Notes under the pieces: model-generated
Seen by the model: the letters and a program-made list of their open reading frames with translations, nothing else
Databases searched by the model: none
Told to the model about the DNA's origin: nothing
From: Setoptus koraiensis
Lineage: Eukaryota > Arthropoda
Length of the DNA stretch: 64,000 nt
Direction: 5' to 3'
Assembly: GCA_048013815.1 (NCBI GenBank)
Contig: CM106586.1
Span: 18,662,001 to 18,726,000, forward strand
Made by a program: the position numbers and the translations under genes
Part shown: one piece after another, positions 1-12,795 of the stretch
How positions within the stretch are numbered: the stretch's first letter is position 1
Layout of the letters: each line of letters opens with the position of its first letter

Positions 1-175
1 TAGTCTGGCCCGGCGTGTCGTGCCGTGTCGTCCCGTGTCGTGTCTTTCGTCAGTGTCTTTTGACAACCGACATCTCCATTGTCGCTCTCTCTCTCTCGCT
101 CTGGCCAAGCAGCGTAAGCCGGTTAGTTGGCTTCGTCGTTGGCGTCAATAGATGAGGCCTCCGGACTGTCGACCG

Positions 176-278
176 AAAACTTGCTTCGAATAAAACTTGG
201 CTCGAATAAAACTTGCCTCGAATAAAACTTGCTTCGAATGAAACTTGCTTCGAATGAAACTTGCTTCGAATGAAACTG
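176..278. repeat. 16-bp tandem repeat, six copies
   Basis: Unit AAAACTTGCTTCGAAT at 176-271, six copies with few changes (the last two begin with G), then a partial seventh. Each unit ends in the palindrome-like TTCGAA or CTCGAA. There are no spacers, so this is not a CRISPR array. Confidence 0.93.
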
Positions 279-1187
279 TTCCAAATCCAGCCAATCACAT
301 CCACGCACGTCCACCGCCACAATCGTCGATGGAATCAATTGGTGAATTGAATCAATCAAAACTTGAGCCTCATTTCGTGCAAACGACACACAGTTGCTGC
401 AGTTGTTAGATCGGCGACATTTAAATCGCCTCGTGAGCCTGCATCAGATAATCTTTTGGGCAGCGCTTTGGCTTTTCGCTCCGTCTCTCGTGACCGTCGC
501 GATGTGAATGTATGAATATTCAATTATTGAATTTGTGATCACGCGACCGCCACTTTATCAGCTAACTATGCTCGCGAACAAACAACAGCGCTACGCATCA
601 TTGACTCTCAACTATTTTCACACTGACCAGTTTGTTGACCAAGTGCACTGTTGAATGTTTCGGCGCAACTGAGCGCATTATGCAACGCGTTATCATTCTG
701 ATCTCAACTATTGCGAGCTGGTCCGAACTATTGCGAGCCAGTTTGCGACGCCGAACACAAGTGGCCGCATCGAGAAACAACTGTCCAGTTCGGTGCGAAC
801 GCACGACTGGGTTGCATCAATAGAATCGCAAGTTGTCACTGGGAGGCACCGCTCCCAATGAGATATATCAACAGCAGCAGCAACAACAACAACAACAAAC
901 AAACAGACTGCTCCAAACAAGTGCAAGCGGCCAAAGTGACCCTTTAGTCACGGGTCACTGAACTGTGCCTGGCCATGATTTAGCCGGCGCGCAACAAGGC
1001 ATATTCATGAAAATCACATCATCGTATGTCGTTATGTGAGAATTGCAGTTAGTGTTGCATCATGTCAGAATTATGTTGGATCATGTCAGCATCATGTTAT
1101 ATCAGCACGCCAGAAAGAATTCTCTTCGGAAGGCTTGTCGTGTTGGTGCTCACCAGATTCATGCCGCTGTGCAGTAGTTGCCGGTTC

Positions 1188-1236
1188 GTTATGTGGTACC
1201 CAGAGTAGTTATGTGGTGCCCAGAGTAGTTATGTGG
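1188..1236. repeat. 20-bp tandem repeat, 2.5 copies
   Basis: Unit GTTATGTGGTACCCAGAGTA at 1188-1207, again at 1208-1227 with one change, then nine bases of a third. Confidence 0.85.
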
Positions 1237-1770
1237 AGGCGAAGAGCGACCATAGAAAGTGGCCGATTAAATTGCCTGGTGGCGCGCCAAATTCTTTATT
1301 TTCTCTCTCTCTCTCTCTTGGTGCGCTCTGACGGACAATTAACGAAACGACAAATTAGACTTGCATCACTAATATGAGCGGGCATTCGCATATTTGCCTT
1401 ATCTTTGTTCATAATCGAACAGCATCTAACAGCTATTTGCCATCACATGTTATCATTGTTGTTATTACCACTATTATCATCATCATCATCGTCATCATCA
1501 TGTGTGTCCACGTGAATTTGCGTGCCACATTTGACAGTGACAACATTTCAAATCTGAGTAGAAGCGCCAATTTGTGTTCGCCATTATGTAGAGAGCAGCC
1601 ATTTGATGGACAATGGTCAGCGGACACGACAGAGCGCGACATGTCACAGAGGCTAATATGCAAATTCGTTTTCCTGACAACATCATACCGAAAAAAGATG
1701 CGACTTGTTAGTTAAACTTTAGCGCCTCAAATGTTCCGGTCATTGGCGTTGTCGAGCGGTCGTTGGTACG

Positions 1771-1829
1771 ACCGTTTCCACTGGCCCATTCCATTGGTCA
1801 ATCGAATGGAATGGGCCAGTGGAAACGGT
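1771..1829. repeat. Perfect 25-bp inverted repeat, 9-bp loop
   Basis: Left arm 1771-1795 (begins ACCGTTTCCACTGGCC) is the exact reverse complement of 1805-1829; loop GGTCAATCG. It is the longest perfect hairpin I found in the window. Confidence 0.95.
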
Positions 1830-2798
1830 GCACAAACAAACAACTGAGAACAACGGACAAATGAGCAACGTCAGCGGTGACCAATGGGCTTGCGCCAACG
1901 AGAGCCAATCAAGAGGGACAACAATGACGATTGACAAGCCTCGTCGTTGGTGGCATTGATTATTCTGACACTGGCCGACTTGTGCCAATCTTGAACTGAT
2001 CGGCTTTGTTGTCATTGATTGGTCGTGATTAGTTGTCGCCTTTGTTTGTCAATCGGGCGCTTTCGAGGTGATTGACTTCGTGACCAACTGACACACACTT
2101 CTATTACACACACACACACACAGAGCCCGAGGTCGCTTCGAAAGACTTTCGACTTGACAACAAACACGAGCGTATGATCAATGATCGCATGACAAACAAT
2201 GACGATTCACCAACAAACACAACGAATTATGCAAATACCATCTAATTATGTGGCGCACTAGCGAACGACTAACCTGGCGAACAAAAGTAAACACCAGTCA
2301 CAACTAACAATGCAGCACTACTGCTAATGACAAAGCACCAAGCGGCCAATATTTCATTAGGCGAATAACGTTTTGTTTGTTTTCATTGGCGCTTAGGGCA
2401 ATAGCATGAACGAGAATTAAATATTTTGAATCGGACGGACGCCAGCAACTGACTGGTGACAGCGGCAGCAACTGTAACAAGTAAACAGCATTATCAGTAT
2501 AAACTATTGGAAAGTTTGCCCTAATTGGCGCCCAAAATGAATGGTGACCAAAGAGAAATAGGAAGATATATATTCATTGGAGGCTCCCCTGGGCACCAGC
2601 AGCAGCGCCGGCGCAGTATCATGCTAACTAGATTAAGCAGATTACATTGGAAATCGATGTAGTGCGATCATTAAATCTACCGGACAACTCACTTGCCTCA
2701 GACTACCGCATAAACAGGAGTTTGCGATAAACGGAAGTCAATTTATGGCCGGTTGGAAATAGTGAACTATCTGTCTGTTTTGTTTGCGTGCATCCCAA

Positions 2799-2838
2799 CC
2801 GAAACTAGACTAAACCGAAACTAGATTAAACCGAAACT
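2799..2838. repeat. 16-bp tandem repeat, 2.5 copies
   Basis: Unit CCGAAACTAGACTAAA at 2799-2814, again at 2815-2830 with one change, then CCGAAACT. Confidence 0.85.
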
Positions 2839-5800
2839 GATCATAGAGGGCCGGTTGATGGCCGCTCCCCAATGATTAATAGAGCGCTCTATGTTTGGCC
2901 CACATTGCAGTTTACGTAGGTGCCAGTTATATTTATAGCTGAGCACATATAACTTATGGAGGCACGAGTGAACAGGGGCCTCAGTTGGCGAGTTGTGAAT
3001 TTATGGTATATCAGGCAAACTAAATGAGCGAGAGGAAACAAAGAGCGACAAAAGTCGGAGACAGTATGCAAAGTAGTATCATGAGAATAAAACCAACGAT
3101 GATTGATTATTCTTTTCTCTTTTCCGTTGATGCCCAACTCGCGATTTATCCGCTCTTTATTTTGTTGTCAATTTAGATCGTTACTCGATCATTCTATTGG
3201 TCGCTGTTTAATAGTTCCCATTTGCATTCTGCTGTTTATTTTGATTGTGTTAGCGATTCGTGAAAATATTGTCAATTCATTATTGTATATGTGCAAAGAA
3301 TTCTGTGTGACAACACGACAATTCATGCGACACTTCGACAATAACAACAACAACATTCATTGTGACGCAACCTGGGTGCCATTTTAGCACACCGACAACG
3401 ACACTCGAGGGTGCTCGTTCCAATTAGGAGCCCCGATTGATGATGCGGCCCGTCATCTCAAGCACGACCATTGTCGCTCTTATTGGAGCACAATGGTCGA
3501 GCAACAGGCAACCGGCGAAATGTTTGTCGCCTCGTAAACCCATTGATGGCTATCTGACACATTGGCGCATCCCATTTCGACAAATCGCGCTAACATTTTT
3601 TTGCCACACTTGAGATTTCGTTCGCGAGAAAATCTTTTTCTTTTTTTCTTTTGGGCCTCTCTCCAAACGGACCGATGGAAATTCCAACAGAAAAACACAT
3701 ACACGCTGCTCCTTTTGTCCGAACAGCCATGCAAACTTGGCTGGCTCATCATTGTCACCACCATTGTTAGCCGACAACGTTTTCTGTCATTCGCAAATAT
3801 AATTTTTCACGCAGTTTCGAGAAAAAAAAAAAAAATACAGGCAAGCAATTTCTTCTAGTGTGAGCGGCATGCATGCGCAAGAGCCAATGTGTTGCGTCGA
3901 CTAGGTTGGCAGCGAATAATATTTTCAATAATGCTCTCGCTGATTGCGCTGCAATTAGGCATTTCGACAAATAGTCAAGATCGTAATCTGTTCTCTTGCG
4001 CTTTGATTGATCATGCAAGCGTTCTAGTAGAAAAGAAAAGTCGATTTCAATGCAAGAACCGCATCTTTTCTACCTTAATTAAATTATCCAATCATCCTAT
4101 TACCTAATTATTGACCTGAGACTGGTGGATGGTTGCATGTTTCACGAATGCATTTTGAAATGTCGTAACGCTTTCAATGTTGCACAGCATCGATTTCTTG
4201 ATTTATTGTGTGTCGTGCGAGACGACACATTATTATTCAGACTATTTACAGATCTTATCTAATCTTGATCAATGTTGATTAGTCGGTTACGAGGAGTGCA
4301 AGTAACAGTATTTTGATATTGTTTCACTTATGGTAGACACAATATTATTACTTGCTATTACTTATCGCACAAATTAGCTGTCTGTATGTGCTATTGCCAC
4401 CCACCTTGACAGCCGGGCTGCATAGTATGCAATGCAATACCGCTACCCAGTCATGTGGGGACAGTGACACATACATGTGTATGAACAAGTGTGGAAACAA
4501 ATCGAAAATAACTAGATCATTATCATACTGGACTTGGCATATTATGTCAAATGACATTGGTCAGTTTGTGAGCCATTTTATTTTTCGCCGTTAGCTGTGT
4601 AGTCGCAATTTTTTCTGAAGCTGATGTGCCCTTGAAATGGGCACTTGCGAGTGTCGGTTCGACTGACCAGCTGGCTCAATAAGCCGGCGCAAAATGGCAA
4701 ACAGAAAAATGGATGACGCGATGAGACGAGATTCAACAAATTGAGTTACGAACGCGCCACTCAATTGGGGGCGTAGGTGTGCGAGTAGGAGCAAAGCAGA
4801 CAGGTGCCATTCTTTTCATTGTTACATAATAATAACAATAATAACAACAAATAGTACAAATATTATCAAATGGCCAAACTAGAGGCACCACTAATGATTG
4901 ACTTCGGCCAGAACGAGTTGTGGCTGCCGTGGTCGATGTCATAAGCCACACAGTTTGCGTAATCCATTTTCCTTTTCCTTTTCCTTTTTTTCCAGAACCA
5001 CACAAAGATCCGAACAGTGATGACCATATGACGACTGTACAATAAAAGGGCTTTCCAAGTGATGTCACAGATGTATGCCGCTGCACTTAGACGTATGGGA
5101 TGTACCCGAAATGTGAAGAGGCTGCAGAAATTAATGATCAAGATTAATTGTGTTCTTTCTGTTCTTTTTGCCCTCTGCATAACGTAGAAATTTCATCATA
5201 ATTAGCGACACATACACAAGTAATAGAAATTTATGATCATGTAATGGTCGTTGCACCGACACCGACACCGACACGGACACTTGCACCTGTACCTGTACTC
5301 AAAACACACAAACAAACCCAACGTCATAGTGCAAAACAACAAACAATTTCATTCGGACATTTGGCATTGTTGTTGCACTAGCCAATTTGTTGTTGCCAAC
5401 TTTGTTGTTAGATACAATGAAAACAACAATGCACGAAACACAACGAGATGCAATTTAATTTGCATAACAATCCAACGCCATGTTGTCACTTACATTGCAT
5501 AACTCGTGGGCGTGAGAAGCCAACGACAGCCAACGATCAGTAGTAATTTGGCTAAAGGCACGTGACCGTTGGGACGTTATTTTCGTCCCTTTGCGCGCTT
5601 TCAACGGTCAGTCATTTGACAATATCTGACAATAATTGACATTTTTGTCGTGAGCAGCTCGTGTATTTTTGTCGCAACACAAACGACAAATTGAACCAAA
5701 TCAGCATCGTCTTTTTCGCCGCCCTTATTCAGGGTTATTAACGATACGATACAGTACGATACGTATAGAGGTCGTTCGTAGGTTGTCGAAATTTTTTCGC

Positions 5801-7209
5801 CATCATTACTCGCGCAAACGATTCGATTTCGGCCGATCTGGCGTGTATTCTGTTGCGAACTGCTTTGTCATTTTTCCAAGATGAGCGTCTTTTCTGTGAA
5901 TTGCCATCCACACAGTTGCCATCCACAGTTCGACCCAATGGGCCCTGTGAGGAACAGTGGAAAATTGATTCCACCATAAGTGACCGAACATGAACATTTA
6001 ATTGTGTCATGCAACCCCACAAGCGAACGCATAAATGATGGCGAAACAATGACAATTCGACCGGCGGTCGCCCGGAATCAGCTGAGTGTCGGACGGTAGC
6101 CGAAATTCGACGTGTTCCAACAAACCCGACAATCTGCACCAAAAATCATGCTTTTCGAGGCCGCCTCAGCAACGAAAAGTACGAAACGGGTGCGTTCTTT
6201 TTCCGAATAGCATCGACAATCACTCATTGAATAGTTGTGTATGTGTGTAGCCTCATTCAGCACCTAGACACCATCACTATGATTATTCCTTGAGGGCAAT
6301 CGCTAGCGAGAAGCTGTCATTTTTGTGTGTTCGGCTGTGATCTCGGCGCAGTATATTGTGTTGGTTGCAGCAGGTGAATTTTACAGGGAATTGGCCATGC
6401 TGCTTGAGCAGTGGTTATGTTGAAATATGGTGCCGGCAGAAACGAGGTGGCATCTTTATCATTTATCCAGTTCAAGTGCAAATGTCATAGTTCATTAAGC
6501 ATCATCATTTCTATGCGCTTTGCCGGTTTTGGTGCGCTGTGCATGCGGCAGTGGGGCCCGCGGTGCGGCGCAACGTGCTGCAGAAGAAGATAAATTGATG
6601 ATAACGATCGAGGCGCGCGCGCGCGCGCGCGAAAAATTGACAGCCGAAAAAGTCGGCCAAGCTATTTATGGTCAATGGGTAGACGATTTAACTGGATTTG
6701 CTGTGCAATGTTGGGCCTATTTTTTGGGGCGCCGTTCGTGACGCTACTTGCCGTGTGCCTATGACGGAACGCGGGCATTGGCGTCGCTGCATGGGCATTT
6801 GTCGGGAGGGTAGGCCCCGGGCGGGCTGGGCGCCGTGCTGTGACTTGCTACGAGATGTAATTATTATTATCATCATGTTGGCAAATGTCATCTTTCCCAT
6901 TAGCTGCCAATTTGCTACTGCTACTCGTGCCATTGCAAATGTCTATGTTGCGCTGCCTCTATCAAGCCAATCTAACAGCATCTTCTCTGAATTGGCTTGC
7001 GCGTCATGCCAGACAAGTGACCAAACCGGTATTGATATCAATAGAAAATAGCAGTAATTGGCAGTGGTTGTTGTTCTCTTCACGCAATATAATATAATAT
7101 ATATAACCGTTATATACACTTTCTCGCAACTGATGCGGCCACTAGCGGCCATTCCTCGTAACTCGCTCACTTGGATCGGGCGGACTGGCAGGCAGACACG
7201 AAATTCAAT

Positions 7210-7211
<2 letters not shown>

Positions 7212-7241
<30 letters not shown>
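7212..7241. repeat. (AT)n microsatellite
   Basis: About 30 bp of alternating AT. Gives Tyr/Ile frames on both strands that are not genes. Confidence 0.95.
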
Positions 7242-7243
<2 letters not shown>

Positions 7244-8985
7244 ATGGATGGATAAAGAGCAGTGCGGCGGCAACGGTTGTTGTTGTTATGGTTGTTGAGG
7301 GAGTTAAATCCTCTCCGACGATTCCTAATCTAAATCTAATTATCTGCCTTCTCGCTGCATCTCGAGCCCGCTGCCGCCGATGCCCGCTCAACTGCGTGCG
7401 GATCGATTCCAATCGATTCGGTCGGGTTTGGCCGACGTCGGCTTGGCCTGACGAGCGGCCAATTATACTTATTATATACCTTTAGCCTCTCATAGTAATA
7501 GTAATATATAAATAATAATAGTGTCCGTTGGTTGGATTGGTCGAGTCGCGCCATTCTTGTAGTTGCCTCCAGCCGCCAGCCGCCAGTCGCCAGCCGCCAG
7601 AGTGTGGGGCCAGCACCAGCGTCGCGATTGAGCAGCTCGTGTAGTGTGGGTCCTGGCGAGGGCGATAGTGTCACAATTTTAGTGAGGTCACTCAGGGATT
7701 TGGCGCCAGGCGCCCGAAATGGGATCGGTGTGAGTGGACGGGATTAATCAAACTCCATTATGACATCATTGTCGTCAGCGGATCATATAAACAACGACAA
7801 CGAAAACCGACGACCGACTAAGCAACCAATAAGTCAGCGTGTCGGCTAATCTTACTTTGGGCCGCCTACAACAACTGTTAGAACTCGTATACAACAACCA
7901 CCACGATGGTATTAATAATGGCGCAACTGTTGTCGTAACGGCCGCAACCATTTTCTGTCTGGACTATGGTATCATCGTTCATTGCATTGACATTATCCTC
8001 CCTCACTACGGCTACTATAGCGAGTAGGTGGATTTATCAGAAGATCTCTCGAAAACTAACCGAGATGCAACCATGGGAACTCAGTTCATCATGGCTGATA
8101 TTGTGTGTCACTGACAGATTCCGGCCGCTGGCAAACCTGAGCCGCTGTGAGACAAAATTCAACAGAACTCCCAAACCAATTATCTCCTCAGTTGTGGCTA
8201 GTAGTGATTTCAATTAGATCGGCGCACGTACACACGCAATAGATTGAAATCGATTGAAATTGATTAGATCAAAACCCAATTGATATGTGCACATTTTATG
8301 TAGTTGGTTTGGCTCTATTGTCAGTTTTCGCAGTTTGACATCAACTGATCTAATTTAATTTACAATTGAACACGGCCGACGTTACGAGCCGCCTACCGGC
8401 ACTTTGTGGCCATTAAACATTGTACACACACAATAAGTGGCGCACCTCACAAATGTAGCGTCAATCTTTGATAATTGGACACACGTAAAATGCTTACATA
8501 ATACACATGTGATATATGGTACACTTGTGGCATACATAAAACGGATAACTGGATGACACGCACAAACCGCGTAGCGTGCTCGCTTCGAAATGGGATCGAA
8601 CAACAATCAAGAACAAAGAAGCGACGACTATATAGGATAATCAGGCAATCATAAGTAGTAGAATGTCAAGAACTAAAAATAGCCAATCAAAAGTCTGAGA
8701 ATACTATGCAAGAGTGCACTCAATTCAATCAAATGTACCAATAGCTATGCCACAATAAATGTGTTGCAAGGGCGCGCTAATTTCCAATTGAATTGCTAGC
8801 TAGAGAGCAAAATTTTCACTTGAGGAGAAACAAACGCATTCGACAACAAATGCAAATGCTTCGCTCGCAAGCGCTTTTTGCCCGCCAACCAACCAACTAA
8901 TGGCGCCCATAAACATGCCCCCAGATAAAAACAAAACAATGCCAATAATACAAAAGGAAAATCGTTTGATTTTGCTGATGCAACC

Positions 8986-9078
8986 AGAGTGTGTCTCAGC
9001 AATGAGAGTGTGTCTCAGCAATGAGAGTGTGTCTCAGCACTGAGAGTGTGTCTCAACAATGAGAATGTGTCTCAGACG
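8986..9078. repeat. 19-bp tandem repeat, about 4.9 copies
   Basis: Unit AGAGTGTGTCTCAGCAATG starts at 8986, 9005, 9024, 9043 and 9062 with growing divergence. The unit contains CTCAGCAATGAG-like dyads across the junction. Confidence 0.93.
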
Positions 9079-10669
9079 CCCCGCATTGGCATGGCAATGG
9101 GCCGACAATACAATTATTGTTGTGCTCACTACCTGGTGAGTCTTTTTAAATTGGGGGCCGCCTATTTTGTTTATTGTGCTCTCTGTGTGCTCTAGGCCAA
9201 CGGCAACAACAACCCAGATATAAAAGAAAAGACAAAAGAAGCCCGAAAAATAGAAGCGAATCCAAAGAGAGAGAGAGCGAGTCCAAAAATAGACAAAACA
9301 CCAAGACAATCATTTCTGATCTGAGCCGAATCTGTTCAGAAATATGCACTTGATTTGCTGTTGACTATCACCATGCCGTATAAACGGGTGCTTCGTGTGA
9401 GATCTTCAATAGTTTGACTGGCATCACTGCACCATGGTTCGAGTATCAGAATAGAGCAGTATACCAGACAGACCAAAACAGCAACAAAATGTGATTTGTT
9501 TGACAATGAGCCATCGCTTATCGCCAGTATCAGGTATATTTACCAGCGAAACGGATATTTTTGAATCGCTCCATGCTCGTCCAAAAATAAACAACCTCGA
9601 AGGGCGCTCAATGCTCGAGATGGGCACTTCAATGGATCAATGAGGCTTACATCTGATTCTGTTGCCATTCTTTATTCCAACGACAAACTTTGTCATGGTC
9701 TACGTTGAGTCTCAGAGATGGTCTGTTTGTTGGATCAATGTTCGGCGGATCATACTCTCATCAAACGCGTATCAGTATGCAATGGCTTTTTCTACCCATC
9801 TCATTCTGTAACTATCCTCATCATTCGACAGCCCTCACTGGCACAATTTGACGCTATAGACTGCAAGAGACATAGCCGCCAATGTGGCTAGATAATGTCA
9901 AAGATGTTATTATGTTTATGAAAAAAAAAAATACTCTGTTCTGGGTGCTCCGAAACAGGAGGACCGCAAACGTCACTGCTATCTTGTAAGATCATTTGTT
10001 TGTCAAAAGTCTATCACTGCACAAACGATCATTAAGAGATAAGACACTCCAATTAGTTGGTTGTCAGTGACTATCGGGTCGGCAAGACAAATCATCATTT
10101 GACAACAGCATTAGGACGAGAAGCAGTTGATAATTAGCCCCCTACGATATTTCTCAAGTCTTATCAGCCTAAAATAAATATAATCGACAGTGATAAGAGA
10201 ATGGTAGTAAGATGTCAGCTCATGCTGGACTGTTATCGCTGGAATATGCTTTTCTGTGTTGTTGTCAGTCAGCAGAAAAATTGTCGCCAGGTGAAAATAT
10301 TATTTCATTCGCTAGATAGCTCCAAATTTCCCCCTGTCGGTACAAAATTGAATTATTTCGAGCTCATCCTTTAGTGGGCAGTTTGTCCGTTTTAATGGGT
10401 CTATGTCCTGTTCCGCTGTTTGCAATATTAAATAATGATTCTAACGAAGATTGAAAAGCATCAGCATACGCCTAATTGATATGACGAGTGAATAGACGGC
10501 GCTATGTAGAGAGAGCTTTCTGTCTATACTCTCGTTGCTGTCTCTGTCTCTATCCGTTCGCATAAATATTTAATGATGATCGACATGTGTGTGTATATAG
10601 ACAACAACAATGGCAACCACAACAAGACACACCCAACATTCACAGACACACGCACAAGCACACGCACAA

Positions 10670-10692
10670 GCACACACACACACACACACACG
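10670..10692. repeat. (CA)n microsatellite
   Basis: CA run preceded by two cgcacaagcaca-type units from about 10648. Source of a Val/Cys frame on the minus strand. Confidence 0.95.
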
Positions 10693-11556
10693 CAGTATAA
10701 ATTGTAGCAAGTCAACGTTGGCAAGCTCTTGTTGGCAAGCTAACAAAGGCTCTTACAAAAGATAAAACTCTGGCTTCGTGTGTGTGTGTGTGTACATCTG
10801 CCGACCTCTTGTTCTTGTTGTAGCAGCATATACATACACGACTGTACACAACTAGGGATACATACCAGCAAACGCATACTAGTAGTATATCACCAATTAA
10901 TTGTATTACTGTTATCTTGAAATTGTTAGTGTAAATGTAAATATTCATATCAACAGTGATCACTCGGAATGGAATATCTAGGATAATTAGTAATTGAATA
11001 CGAAATTATCTTATCGTTACATACTATTGTACTATTCGGCAAGACACGTAGGATGCTAGAGACAATCGCTTTACCATGAGATAATTACTGTTTGAAATAG
11101 TCGCTATACGCCGCCACTATATCTCGGCGTCCAACTAAAATAGAACACACACACACACAAAATAAGATAATTACTTGGCTCAACTATATTTTATTGGTCT
11201 CTTCCACCATTGGATTCGACGACACTCAACAACGAGCATGCCTTACATTTTTATTATTATTTCACAATAACGTCTACTCTCTGTTTTAACCATACACAGG
11301 TAACCATAAATTGTAGGTCATAAGCGGTCATGACAGTGACGTACAAATCAATGTCAGCCAAAAACAATGTCATCATCTAGATTGATCTTCAAGCTCAAGC
11401 AATCCTTGTGAGCGTATCATTTTCTCTCTGGATTCGGATCACTGACTGCAACAAACACAGCAAAAAATTTTTAGAATTAAAACATTACTTGGACGTTATC
11501 ACTTTGGAAAATTTTGTAGCTATTAACCACAGACAAGAAGTAAACTAGTCTATTAG

Positions 11557-12522
11557 ATGAGCCATATTATTAAAATACTCGTGCATGTAGCACCTAATAA
11601 ATCTTTTATCAGGAACATCCATCTTTATTTGTATCAATTTGACCAATATCAGTATCATCAGAGCTGTGTCATTAGCAACATTTGTCAGCAACGCAATCTG
11701 GTCAAGTCGATACTATTACTAGGCTGCCTGTTTATTAATCGCTTAGAATTATTTCTAATTAACCTTGCCGTTAATTTTAGTCAACAATTACAAAAGGAAA
11801 AAAAATTCCCCAAGATTTATCATCTTAGAAGAATTATCACAACATTGCAGCAACTTGCAGTATTCGGATTATTGACCTTTATTCTTTGGATAATAACAAG
11901 ATCAATTTTCTTTCTGCTAGGGACAAGCAACAGTGATTTCAGCGTTAAATACATTGAAATAACCGACGATTATAACAGTAACAAAAATAATCTTGAGATA
12001 GAAACACCAATAGAAAAGAAGGAAAAAATGAAGCCAGGACCTTCAGAGATAGTTTATAAGAATATGAGGTTTCTCATTTTGGACAGACCTTCCGATACTA
12101 CGCTTCCTCAATTGATAGAAGAGTTTAAAAAGCTCAATGTCAGAGATGTTATTAGAGTTTGTGAGCCTTCTTATAAGATCGACGCTCTAACTAAAGCTGG
12201 CATAGAGGTTCATGATTGGCAATTCGACGATGGATCGCCGCCACCGCAAGACGTTATTGATAATTGGTTCGAGCTTCTCAGGAATAGGTACAAGGATAAT
12301 AAAGATTATTGTATGGCAGTTCATTGCGTTGCTGGTCTGGGCAGAGGTCCTGTTATGGTGGCGTTAGCCCTGATGGAGTTAGGTATGCAATATGAGGATA
12401 CTATTGAATATATAAGAGAGAGACGCAGAGGCGCGTTCAATCAGAAACAGCTCAAGTATTTGGCCTCATATAAGCCTAGATCTAGGTTAAAGAATAAGAA
12501 ATCTAGCTGTACATTATTCTAA
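11557..12522 (+). CDS. PRL-type (PTP4A) protein tyrosine phosphatase, intronless, possible N-terminal membrane extension
   Basis: Seen: one open frame of 321 codons. From Met158 (ATG at 12028) it matches PRL/PTP4A phosphatases end to end. In core numbering there is a WQFDDG loop with the general acid at D68, the redox-partner Cys at C45 (RVCEPSY), the P-loop CVAGLGRGPV with catalytic C100 and R106, a basic stretch, and a C-terminal CAAX box CTLF. Known of the family: prenylated dual-specificity phosphatases of about 170 residues that sit on plasma or endosomal membranes and bind CNNM Mg2+ transporters. Odd: the frame stays open 157 codons upstream to ATG 11557. That extension has two hydrophobic segments (about residues 51-73 and 100-122) and an acidic Asn-rich linker. 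There is no intron, although animal PRL genes usually have them, so retroposition is possible. The residue after the P-loop Arg is Gly rather than the usual Ala. AATAAA lies at 12622. Function of the core is sure; whether translation starts at 11557 or 12028 is open. Confidence 0.9.
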   Translation: MSHIIKILVHVAPNKSFIRNIHLYLYQFDQYQYHQSCVISNICQQRNLVKSILLLGCLFINRLELFLINLAVNFSQQLQKEKKFPKIYHLRRIITTLQQLAVFGLLTFILWIITRSIFFLLGTSNSDFSVKYIEITDDYNSNKNNLEIETPIEKKEKMKPGPSEIVYKNMRFLILDRPSDTTLPQLIEEFKKLNVRDVIRVCEPSYKIDALTKAGIEVHDWQFDDGSPPPQDVIDNWFELLRNRYKDNKDYCMAVHCVAGLGRGPVMVALALMELGMQYEDTIEYIRERRRGAFNQKQLKYLASYKPRSRLKNKKSSCTLF

Positions 12523-12621
12523 GAAGTAGTAGTCTTTCTAAAAATTTAAATATGTTTGAGAGAGAACTTTCAATGGCATCAGTATAAGAGACAAATATAG
12601 GTTTCTTTTTCTTCTTCTAGC

Positions 12622-12627
12622 AATAAA
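12622..12627 (+). terminator. Poly(A) signal AATAAA for the PRL gene
   Basis: A canonical AATAAA lies 100 bp after the PRL stop codon. It sets a likely transcript end near 12640-12650, about 150 bp short of the convergent dymeclin stop. Confidence 0.55.
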
Positions 12628-12795
12628 TAGTATAATAATGATAATATTACATTGATGATACGACTACTTTGGAAGTCGCTGTCTCAACATAGAGCAAATG
12701 ACTTTAAGTCTTCAGAGCCTGACTTGTATGAAGAGTTTCTCTTGTTTTCCACGTAGGTTTGCCCCCTCTATTATCGTATGCCGATTGAACTGTTA

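Larger units (their letters stand above)
1..8380. other. Left-end intergenic
   Basis: No supportable gene on either strand; all frames under about 135 codons are unrecognised or repeat-made. Holds a 16-bp tandem repeat at 176-278, a 20-bp repeat at 1188-1236, (ATC)n near 1465-1500, a 25-bp perfect inverted repeat at 1771-1829, a 16-bp repeat at 2799-2838, (GC)n at 6613-6631 and (AT)n at 7212-7241. Confidence 0.55.
8381..11556. other. Intergenic upstream of PRL
   Basis: No gene is supported. Contains a 19-bp tandem repeat (8986-9078), CA/GT runs (10670-10692 and 10778-10792), and the 5' flank of the PRL gene, in which I see no clear TATA box. Confidence 0.55.

Noticed and set aside
176-271. 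CRISPR-like regular repeat
   Set aside because: Units abut with no spacers, and the genome is animal.
50-389. Minus ORFs with a repeated SKQVSFEASFIR-like motif
   Set aside because: Translation of the 16-bp tandem repeat; no gene context.
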